Shown here one piece after another: positions 6,103 to 11,260 of a stretch of DNA of 11,260 bases. How positions within the stretch are numbered: position 1 is the stretch's first letter; the number at the start of each line of letters is the position of its first letter. Both the position numbers and the translations under genes were made by a program. The DNA is taken from assembly GCA_021777365.1 (NCBI GenBank), contig JAJYDP010000109.1:1-11260 (forward strand), given 5' to 3'. The notes beneath the pieces were generated by a model. The model had not been told where the DNA came from. It did no database searches and saw only the letters and a program-made list of their open reading frames with translations. This stretch comes from Chloroflexota bacterium. GTDB taxonomy: Bacteria; Chloroflexota; Limnocylindria; Limnocylindrales; CSP1-4.

Positions 6103-6927
6103 TCACGCGGCCGCGTCGTGGCCTTCCTGGCTCGGGACGATGATCGGGGCGGAGGCGGGCCGCGCCGGGCCAGCCTCCGGGTTCCGTCGCGCGCTGGTGA
6201 TCCGGTGATACGCCCAGCGCAGGGCGCGCCGGTAGGCGGACCAGGTCAGGGCGGACTCGCGCACGAAGCCGTCCGGGCCCGTGTTCCGAGCCGCGTACCA
6301 GCCGTGCACCGCGCGGCTCATCGAGCCGGGGGCGTGTCGGGCGCTGAGACCGAGGAAGCGCTCGAAGTCGTCGCGGTTGGTCGCCACGGTTGCCGCCAGC
6401 GCGACCGCGAGGAGCAGCTCGTCGCGGTATGCCTCGCCGTCGCCGAGCGCGAGCCGGGCGTCGACCTCGAGCGCCGCGTAGGGACCGAGGACGGCGAGGG
6501 CGTCGTCCAGCGCGGGGTGCCATCGGGTCGCCACCGCCATGGCATGGGCCGCGTCGAGCGCGTCGCGCACGGCGTACCAGTCGCGTCCGACGCCGGTCTC
6601 GTGGTCGAGCCGGGCCGAACCGGCCGTGGCGCTGGCGTGCAGCCCCCGGACGCCCGGACCGTGCGTGGCGTCGCTCGGGGCGTCACCCAGCACCGACAGG
6701 GCGCCCGCCGTGAGCACGACCAGGGTATGGCCCTGCCCTGCCAGGTCGCGCTCGAGCCAGCGGCGCAGGATGGGATCGTCATCGAAGAACGAGGGCTGGC
6801 AGAGGACCACCGTGGGCCCAGGCAGCCGCTCGGCCAGTGACCCGAGGAACGGTGCGTCGTGGACGGTCGCGCCGTCGTCCGTCCAGCGGATCCGGTCCCT
6901 GTCCCGTTCGATCGCGATGAGCGCCAT
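6103..6927 (-). CDS. Protein of unknown function (274 aa), element cargo
   Basis: A soluble protein with strong coding bias and no family I can name. ATG 6927 is preferred over ATG 6933 because AGGA (6939-6936) is 8 bases from the former and only 2 from the latter. The N-terminus IAIERDRDRIRWTDDGATVH reads as two beta strands with a turn. It is followed by LPGPTVVLCQPSFFDDDPIL and GHTLVVLTAGAL, which look like further strands of an alpha/beta fold. The second half (about residues 120-245) is helical and rich in Trp, Arg and acidic residues (SALTWSAYRRALRWAYHRI). An RNase H/actin-type fold is conceivable from the opening strands but is a guess. No signal peptide or membrane segment is present. 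It lies between the 216-aa gene and the acidic small protein gene on the same strand. Confidence 0.75.
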   Translation of the reverse strand: MALIAIERDRDRIRWTDDGATVHDAPFLGSLAERLPGPTVVLCQPSFFDDDPILRRWLERDLAGQGHTLVVLTAGALSVLGDAPSDATHGPGVRGLHASATAGSARLDHETGVGRDWYAVRDALDAAHAMAVATRWHPALDDALAVLGPYAALEVDARLALGDGEAYRDELLLAVALAATVATNRDDFERFLGLSARHAPGSMSRAVHGWYAARNTGPDGFVRESALTWSAYRRALRWAYHRITSARRNPEAGPARPASAPIIVPSQEGHDAAA

Positions 6928-7074
6928 GGCCATCTTCCTTCTTTGGTGTCGGTTCGCCGTCCCGGCGATGGAGCCCGCCCGTCCGGGCGACAGCTCAGGT
7001 TCGGCGACACGTCTCTGTCGTCAAGGGGGGGTTCATCCTGGCTCTGTGTGCGGTCTCATAGGGCTTCGTGCCGG

Positions 7075-7320
7075 TCAGTCGGGCTCATCCGCGTCGACGT
7101 CGTCCTCGTCGGTCGACTGGACGTCCGCCTCGACCTCCTCGGCGACCGGCTTGAGCGTGACCCGCCGGACGCGCAGCCCGTCGGCGCGGGCATGCATCCA
7201 CGCGAAATCGTCGTCCCCGTGGATGCCGCAGATCCCCAGGTCATCCCCGTCGGTGATCCAGAGGGTCAGGGTGTCGTCGGCCTCGTCGTAACAGTCCGTG
7301 CTGATGCAGTGGCCGCTCAC
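7075..7320 (-). CDS. Small acidic protein of unknown function (81 aa), element cargo
   Basis: From GTG 7320 this encodes VSGHCISTDCYDEADDTLTL, then WITDGDDLGICGIHGDDDFA, a short beta-rich stretch, and an extremely acidic tail (STDEDDVDADEPD). Cys and His near the start (GHC, TDC, ICGIH) could bind a metal, but the spacing fits no motif I know. G+C at third codon positions is very high from 7320 onward and clearly lower in the in-frame extension up to GTG 7446, which is why the shorter start was chosen; a weak GAAGAG lies 9 bases upstream. The acidic tail is typical of small proteins that bind basic partners or mimic DNA, but function is unknown. It is the first of three genes running leftward. 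Confidence 0.6.
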   Translation of the reverse strand: MSGHCISTDCYDEADDTLTLWITDGDDLGICGIHGDDDFAWMHARADGLRVRRVTLKPVAEEVEADVQSTDEDDVDADEPD

Positions 7321-7530
7321 GGGTGCACTCTTCGCGTCGTTGCCGTCCCACCGTGGGTCGGCGATGCACGACGGGCGGCGAGGAGCCGCTCGCGTCAAGA
7401 CCCTCGCTTCCTCCGGTCCGACACTCGTGGGGAAGCGCTGGCTCACGCTCCCGGCACGCTTCAGCGAACTCGTCGACCTCGTCCTCGACCGGCCTGCCCC
7501 TCACCGGCGTGCGTCCCGTCACGCACGAAC

Positions 7531-8022
7531 ATGCCGGGCCGCTTCCTCGGGGAGGACTGGGAACGGAGCCTCGACGCGACCGCGCGCGCGATCGAGGAAC
7601 CAGGACACCTCGTGGCCCTCGCGCGGGGCGCCGCCCTCCACGCCGCCTGGACCGGGGCCCTGATCCTGAAGGAAGCCGTCCGTTACCCCGCCGAGGGCAT
7701 GAGCGCCGGTCAGTTCCGCCACGGCCCGCTGGAGCTCGCCGGCCCGACGCTCACCGCGATCCTCCTGGAGGGTCCATCCGGCACCGCCGCGCTCAACCGC
7801 GCCCTGGCCGAGGAGCTCGTGGCCGCGGGCAGCCGCGTGGCGTGGATCGGCGGACCGGCGCCCCGGGGCGCACGCTCACTGCCCTCACCGGGCGGGTCCG
7901 GGATCGGGGCCCGACTCGGCGAGATCGTGCCCTTCCAGCTGTTGACCGTGGCTCTGGCCCAGCACCTCGGGATCGAGCCCGGGGACTTCGTCCACTCGAG
8001 CAAGGTCACCCTGAGCGAGTGA
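7531..8022 (+). CDS. SIS-domain sugar-phosphate protein, second SIS half only (163 aa)
   Basis: This matches the C-terminal SIS domain of AgaS/GlmS-like sugar-phosphate isomerase/deaminase proteins. After a short leader it reads LVALARGAALHAAWTGALIL, then KEAVRYPAEGMSAGQFRHGP. These correspond to the family's LGRG-x-x-x-x-x-A-x-E-x-A-L-K-L-KE and P-A-E-(A/G)-x-x-x-x-E-F-RHGP motifs, with Q in place of the usual Glu. It ends VPFQLLTVALAQHLGIEPGD and SKVTLSE, the standard C-terminus. Full-length relatives have about 330-350 residues with two SIS domains; the first is missing, and no trace of it was found in the 80-200 bp upstream. The ATG has no good ribosome site. Its TGA overlaps the GTG of the ROK kinase gene (GTGA). 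It may be a truncated copy and is possibly inactive, although the overlap with the kinase is intact. Confidence 0.78.
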   Translation: MPGRFLGEDWERSLDATARAIEEPGHLVALARGAALHAAWTGALILKEAVRYPAEGMSAGQFRHGPLELAGPTLTAILLEGPSGTAALNRALAEELVAAGSRVAWIGGPAPRGARSLPSPGGSGIGARLGEIVPFQLLTVALAQHLGIEPGDFVHSSKVTLSE

Positions 8023-8960
8023 GCGGCACGGCTGGCCCGGTGTTCGCCGGGGTGGATCTGGGTGGCAGCAACGTGCGCGTCGGCCTCGTCGATCGGGACA
8101 GCGCGATGCACGTGTTCCGTACCGTGCCCTTCGATGCCGGGCAGGGCGCGGAGCCGGGTCTGCGCCGGATCGCCGCGCTGGTGCGGACGTGCCTGCGCGC
8201 GGCGGGTGACCCGCCCCTGGCCGCCGTGGGGATCGGGGCCACCGGTCCGCTGGACACCGCCGCGGGGCGCATTCACAACCCGTACACCCTCGCCACTTGG
8301 GAGGATGTCGACGTCCGCGGCCCGCTCGAGACCGCCCTCGGGGTCCCCGTGACCCTCGAGAACGACGCCGTCGTCGCGGCGCTGGGGGAGTGGTGGCAGG
8401 GCGCCGGCCGGGGCTCGCAGTGCATGGCCATGGTGACCTTCGGGACCGGCATCGGGGTGGCCGTCGTGCGAGAGGGCCGGGCGTACCGCGGGGCCGGGAG
8501 GGTACATCCCGAGGCTGGGCACCTGCTCGTGGACCCCTCGGGTCCGCGCTGCTATTGCGGGGGGCGAGGCTGCTGGGAGCCGCTCGCCGCCGCGCCAGCG
8601 CTGGAGCGGGCGGCGCGGGCCAGCACGGACCCCGAGCTGGCGCTCGCCGATGCCGCCGGGGTCGGGTGGCTCGATCGGGCCGGGCACCCGGAAGCTCGCC
8701 GCATCGTGACCACGGCCGCGCGGCACGCGGCCGCGGGCCTCGTCAACGTGATCGCCGCCTACGCGCCGGATGTGCTCGTCCTCGGCGGCGGGGTCATGGG
8801 GGCGTACCGGGGACACCTCGACGAGATCGGCGCCCTCGTGGGCCGCTCCCTCCCGTATTTGCCACCCGGCGATACCCGCATCGTCGAGGCCATGCTGGCC
8901 GACCACGCCGGCGTGATCGGCGCGGCGTATGCCGCGATTCATCGGCACGTTCCCGCATAG
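8019..8960 (+). CDS. ROK-family sugar kinase
   Basis: A complete 313-residue ROK-family protein acting as an ATP-dependent sugar kinase (glucose, N-acetylglucosamine or N-acetylmannosamine type). It has no N-terminal helix-turn-helix, so it is the kinase rather than the repressor type. It shows the phosphate loop DLGGSNVRVG (13-22), catalytic Asp in LENDA (D116), FGTGIG (141-146), substrate-binding HPEAGH (163-168), the zinc motif C-x-C-G-x-x-G-C-x-E (C178, C180, C185, E187, with a further ligand likely H168) and GGGVMG (256-261). GTG 8019 overlaps the stop of the SIS gene, so translation is coupled. A SIS-type protein with a ROK kinase suggests phosphorylation then isomerisation or deamination of an amino sugar; this is inference from the pairing. 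Confidence 0.9.
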   Translation: MSGTAGPVFAGVDLGGSNVRVGLVDRDSAMHVFRTVPFDAGQGAEPGLRRIAALVRTCLRAAGDPPLAAVGIGATGPLDTAAGRIHNPYTLATWEDVDVRGPLETALGVPVTLENDAVVAALGEWWQGAGRGSQCMAMVTFGTGIGVAVVREGRAYRGAGRVHPEAGHLLVDPSGPRCYCGGRGCWEPLAAAPALERAARASTDPELALADAAGVGWLDRAGHPEARRIVTTAARHAAAGLVNVIAAYAPDVLVLGGGVMGAYRGHLDEIGALVGRSLPYLPPGDTRIVEAMLADHAGVIGAAYAAIHRHVPA

Positions 8961-9047
8961 ACGCACCCGAACCCACCCGTGCCTGGGCGTGGGCGGGCAA
9001 CGAGCGTCGGATCGGCCACGCACCGTCGTGCCCCGCAAGTCGCCGGC

Positions 9048-9263
9048 TCACTCCCGGTCATCCCGGTCGGTGCGCCGGGTGTGCGCGCGCAGGAACGCCG
9101 CCCAGTCGTCCTCGCGGATGCGATAGGTGACCCGGCCCCCGGGAAGGAAGACCGTGGCGGGCAGGCGCTGCGCGCGGATCTGCTTGCGCACCCACTCGGC
9201 ACTCATGCCCACCGAGGCGCCCGCCCGTTCGGGGTTGAGATAGCGCACCGCCCGTCGCGTCAT
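9048..9263 (-). CDS. Excisionase-like helix-turn-helix DNA-binding protein (71 aa)
   Basis: A 71-residue winged helix-turn-helix protein of the excisionase/AlpA type. YLNPERAGASVGMSAEWVRK (8-27) contains the turn, with helix 2 around SVGMSAEWVRKQIRAQRLP. The wing is GGRVTYRIREDDWAAFLRAH (42-61), matching the usual ...LGGRRLRIPESALEAFL ending. Such proteins set the direction of integrase reactions or bind the element's own promoters. ATG 9263 shares ATGA with the stop of the upstream 49-codon gene, so it is translationally coupled; a longer frame running on to 10172 is rejected as shadow. It lies on the same strand as the serine recombinase remnant 1.1 kb away. It ends facing the ROK gene, 87 bp apart, with no strong terminator. 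Confidence 0.85.
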   Translation of the reverse strand: MTRRAVRYLNPERAGASVGMSAEWVRKQIRAQRLPATVFLPGGRVTYRIREDDWAAFLRAHTRRTDRDDRE

Positions 9264-9409
9264 GCCCCCGACGCCTCGCCATCCTCCTCGTCCACGTGGG
9301 CATAGGCGTCCGTCTCGCCCCACGCCTCGCCGAGCGCCGCGACGATCGCGTCGGCCCGCTCGGGGCGCGCCCCGGAGATCCGGAGGTCTATCCGCCAGGG
9401 GGTGGTCAG
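9260..9409 (-). CDS. Shortened paralogue of the 216-aa cargo protein, apparent CTG start
   Basis: The frame reads LTTPWRIDLRISGARPERAD then AIVAALGEAW, aligning with residues 2-30 of the protein at 5404-6054 (shared WRIDLRI, ARPER, DAI, AALG, W). It then ends DAYAHVDEEDGEASGA, which resembles that protein's AAYAQVEADG at residues 78-87. So it looks like the same domain with about 46 residues deleted internally. GGAGGA (9423-9418) sits 8 bases before a CTG codon where the paralogue has ATG, and no ATG or GTG is nearby, so either CTG initiates or the start has been lost. Its TGA overlaps the ATG of the HTH gene. At 49 residues it is probably a deletion relic, perhaps still translated to couple the downstream gene. 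Confidence 0.55.
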   Translation of the reverse strand: MTTPWRIDLRISGARPERADAIVAALGEAWGETDAYAHVDEEDGEASGA

Positions 9410-9590
9410 CGCGCAGTTCCTCCACAGTGATGGGTTGGTTGAGGTACGCGCGTGGCTGTGCCCCATCCCCCAGCCCAGCCAGCATCGCCTCGGCCGAGAC
9501 CCAGGTGAGCGCGGGACGCACCAGGTCATCGTGGCAAAGTTCGGCGAGCGGGGCCGGGTTACCCGGACGGCCACGCCGGGTAAGCTCGGG
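9410..9590 (-). pseudogene. Short coding-like fragment of unknown origin
   Basis: Upstream of the shortened paralogue, another frame reads LAELCHDDLVRPALTWVSAE then AMLAGLGDGAQPRAYLNQPI and TVEELR. It has more regular codon use than the surroundings. It has no start nearby, and just downstream that frame becomes a shadow of the paralogue, so it is at best the tail of a gene whose beginning and stop are lost. I do not recognise it. Confidence 0.25.
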
Positions 9591-9649
9591 GCGGTCTATC
9601 GGCGCCGGGCCCACCGGGTCCATCCCGATGTGGGCGCTCGACGGAGGCG

Positions 9650-9988
9650 ATGGGTGGCGCCCAACGCCGCCCACGCGGCGGTGGGCGGCGGGGCCCCGGC
9701 TTGCCGGAGCGGCGCGCGGGTACGAGCGGGGGCCCGCCCGCGACCCACACGGCGACGACGCGGGACGAGCGAGCGCCCGTCCACGGGCCGGCGGCGTCCC
9801 ACTGGCACGCCTCGGTCCGGTGCCTCGCGGTGCCGTGGCTGCCGTGGCTGGTGGGCACCGCCGCCCTGGTGCGGGGCGCCGCGAGGATGCTCGGACCGCC
9901 CCCCGACACGGCCCGGTCCCCGCAGGCCTGGGCCGCGCTGACGGTCGCCTGGCCTGGGCGGATGGGATTCGACGACAGGTGGCGGTAG
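9650..9988 (+). CDS. Possible hypothetical protein (112 aa), weakly supported
   Basis: This frame has very high GC at third positions in its second half and ends WHASVRCLAVPWLPWLVGTA...ALVRGAARMLGPPP...WAALTVAWPGRMGFDDRW. That includes one moderately hydrophobic stretch (CLAVPWLPWLVGTAALV). The first half is Arg/Gly/Pro-rich and looks less like protein. GGAGG lies only 2 bases before the ATG, too close to be ideal, so the true start may be further in. No family is recognised. It is the only candidate gene in the 9591-10175 stretch, which otherwise holds nothing I can identify on either strand. Confidence 0.3.
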   Translation: MGGAQRRPRGGGRRGPGLPERRAGTSGGPPATHTATTRDERAPVHGPAASHWHASVRCLAVPWLPWLVGTAALVRGAARMLGPPPDTARSPQAWAALTVAWPGRMGFDDRWR

Positions 9989-10175
9989 GGAATTCGTGGC
10001 GCGTTACATGGCCACGGGGACTCCCACGGCCGCGGTGCCGGCGCCACGACGGTGGTCGCGGGACATCCGCTCCGGGGGCGGCCACCAGATTGTGGTGACT
10101 CCGCGCACCGAACCCCTGGACTCGGCGCCCGGCCCGCACACAGTCCACCGTCAAGGCCGCCGCGGAGACCACACG

Positions 10176-10313
10176 ATGTCAACCCAGTCGCTCCCGATCG
10201 AGGAGGAGACAGTGATCGCCTCGATGCTCGCCGAGCTGTTGCGCCTCTGCGCTCAGCACGGCGTCCAGCTCGAGGAGCCCAACGGGGCAGCGGACGAGAC
10301 GCTCGCTGCCTGA
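10176..10313 (+). CDS. Small acidic helical protein (45 aa)
   Basis: A 45-residue protein, MSTQSLPIEEETVIASMLAE then LLRLCAQHGVQLEEP. It has a central amphipathic helix (ETVIASMLAELLRLCAQHG) and an acidic, Ala-rich end. GGAGA (10164-10168) lies 7 bases before the ATG. A second in-frame start, GTG 10212, has a very strong AGGAGGAG (10201-10208) but only 3 bases of spacing. It converges on the end of the serine recombinase remnant, 19 bp away. No family is recognised; small helical proteins like this are frequent beside integrases. It could mediate protein-protein contact. Confidence 0.5.
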   Translation: MSTQSLPIEEETVIASMLAELLRLCAQHGVQLEEPNGAADETLAA

Positions 10314-10332
10314 CATCCGTACTAGCCCCGGA

Positions 10333-11136
10333 TCACGCTTCGCCGCCTGAGATGACACGCAGGGCGGGTGCCGCGGAGAGGATGCGGGCGTAGGGATCCC
10401 GGAGTTTCACGCGGATGTCGCGCCCCTTCGATCCAACGTCGATCCGCTCGATGATCCGGCGCAGAATCGCGTTCTGCTGCGAGATGATCTCCGGAACGTC
10501 CGTCTCCACGAGCACCGAGCGCCATCCGGCGATCACCTGGATGGCCTCCGTCAGCTCGACGTGCTCGATGGGCGGTGGCCCAAGATGCTCCTCCTGTTCG
10601 TCGAGGCGGTCCATGATCCGCGCGAGCTCGTCGTCCGGAAGCATCTTCTGACCGTTCTTGCGACGCTTGCGATTCTGATCGAGCGCGTCCCTCCGCTCCT
10701 GTTCGATGGCGTCGCGCTGCTGCTGCCAGATCACGTAGAGCGACATCCCGTCGCCAGCGGGAGTCGCGAGTTCACCGGCGATCCGCTTGGACAGTGCCTC
10801 GTCGATGTCACCCATGCGCTCGAAGGTTGAGCGCACAGCAGCCATCACGAGACCATGTAGGGCGGTGCACCCTTGCTCACGGTGGCTCACCCGCCGAGCG
10901 CCGCACACATAGCTCCGGTACCACTCGGGCCCGCGGGTGGTGGGCTGGAGGCGGTCGTTGCCGACCATGCGCGCACCACACCAGCAGAACAGCAAGCCGG
11001 CGAAGATGTATCTGCGGAGCTGCCCGGTGCCACGGGCGCCAAGGACGACCGCATTGGCGGCCTCCCAATCCGTGTTCCCCACGAGCTCGCGGTTGCGCTC
11101 CGTCCCCACAACGACGCGGACCGATGCCACGGGCAT
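10333..11136 (-). pseudogene. Large serine recombinase, C-terminal part only
   Basis: About 267 residues matching the C-terminal part of large serine recombinases (element integrases). The stretch WEAANAVV...RRYIFAGLLFCWCGARMVG and then YVCGARR...GCTAL is the recombinase zinc beta-ribbon, with Cys pairs C-x-C and C...C (residues 51, 53, 78 and 90 counted from ATG 11136). It is followed by a long charged helical, coiled-coil-like segment (QQQRDAIEQERRDALDQNRK and DDELARIMDRLDEQEEHL), as is usual. The N-terminal resolvase domain with the catalytic Ser and most of the DNA-binding recombinase domain, normally 250 or more residues, are missing. An IS630-type transposase tail directly abuts it, so the gene was probably cut by that insertion. 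It cannot catalyse strand exchange alone. Confidence 0.8.
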
Positions 11137-11137
11137 C
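11123..11137. repeat. Inverted repeat GATGCC-acg-GGCATC at the recombinase/IS630 junction
   Basis: A perfect 6-bp inverted repeat with a 3-base centre lies 2 bp after the transposase stop, where the recombinase-like sequence begins. It may be part of the insertion sequence end, or a small hairpin. Confidence 0.35.
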
Positions 11138-11138
11138 C

Positions 11139-11260
11139 CTAGTGTCGCGCGCCGGAATCGGCTTGCGCCTTCCGGATCGCCTTGGCGAGGATCTCGTCGG
11201 GGGTCTTGACCCACGTGAAGGGGGATGCGCCGCTGTTCCATTCGCGGGTGAATCGTTCGA
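11139..11260 (-). CDS. IS630-family transposase, C-terminal tail (partial at window edge)
   Basis: Reading leftward from the window edge, the frame encodes ERFTREWNSGASPFTWVKTP then DEILAKAIRKAQ, ending with TAG at 11141-11139. This is the characteristic end of IS630/Tc1-type (DDE) transposases, where an ...I-x-x-(W/H)N-x-x-x-x-PF-x-W-x-KT-x-DEIL-x-K... motif follows the last catalytic Glu. Only the last 39 residues are in the window, so the upstream catalytic domain cannot be judged and the gene may be intact beyond the edge. It abuts the recombinase remnant within a few bases. Confidence 0.78.
   Translation of the reverse strand, partial: ERFTREWNSGASPFTWVKTPDEILAKAIRKAQADSGARH

Noticed and set aside
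6859..7530. In-frame extension upstream of the SIS protein
   Set aside because: It runs antisense to the acidic protein gene, has no SIS-like sequence, and coding bias begins only near 7531.
7323..8018. In-frame extension upstream of the ROK kinase
   Set aside because: It is a shadow of the SIS gene in another frame; the GTG at 8019 overlaps the SIS stop and begins the kinase fold.
8981..9021. A terminator between the ROK and HTH genes
   Set aside because: The best pairing is a 6-bp stem (GCGTGG/CCACGC) with a 23-base loop, too weak to call.
9264..10172. A 374-residue protein fused to the HTH protein
   Set aside because: The paralogue frame at 9260-9409 is the real one there, and most of the extension is Arg/Pro-rich shadow.
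1..11260. tRNA genes as integration sites for the mobile elements
   Set aside because: No cloverleaf or conserved T-loop sequence was seen by eye on either strand; a covariance-model scan would be needed to be certain.

Overview
This is a GC-rich window (most coding regions have G or C at nearly every third codon position) with frequent GTG starts and short or overlapping gene junctions. That fits an Actinomycetota- or Chloroflexota-like chromosome. I cannot place it more precisely, because no rRNA, tRNA or lineage marker is present. The left third is ordinary chromosomal sequence and the rest is accessory.

Layout. Positions 1-3116 hold four plus-strand genes: the end of an MFS transporter, an overlapping RNase Z-like metallo-hydrolase, and a phosphate pair (PiT permease and PhoU/DUF47-like partner, 4 bp apart), closed by a perfect 10-bp stem. 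An aminoglycoside 3'-phosphotransferase-like gene converges on it (3146-3880, minus), with a 16-bp palindrome and a 10-bp-period tandem repeat upstream. Positions 4036-5283 are a graveyard of mobile DNA: the C-terminal end and right end of an IS110-family element (+), a frameshifted unknown coding remnant (-), the frameshifted N-terminus of a UvrD-like helicase (-) preceded by an overlapping 35-residue membrane microprotein, the left end of an IS3-like element (+), and a frameshifted, stop-containing N-terminal piece of another IS110 transposase (-). Positions 5404-7320 carry three intact-looking minus-strand genes of unknown function.

Positions 7531-8960 hold a sugar module on the plus strand: a SIS-domain protein reduced to its second SIS half, overlapping by 4 bp with a complete ROK-family sugar kinase. 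Both families act in amino-sugar metabolism; that use is inferred from the pairing. Positions 9048-11260 are again mobile: an excisionase-like HTH protein translationally coupled (ATGA) to a 49-codon shortened paralogue of the 5404-6054 gene, a weakly supported stretch, a small 45-residue protein, the C-terminal part of a large serine recombinase without its catalytic domain, and, directly against it, the C-terminal tail of an IS630-family transposase running off the window.

Interpretation. The 5404-7320 cassette and the 9048-9409 pair share a homologous domain, so they probably derive from related integrative elements, and the SIS-ROK island lies between them. The most novel material is the uncharacterised three-gene cassette, its shortened paralogue with an apparent CTG start, and the microprotein overlapping the helicase remnant. 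No complete new defence or regulatory system can be demonstrated from the sequence alone.
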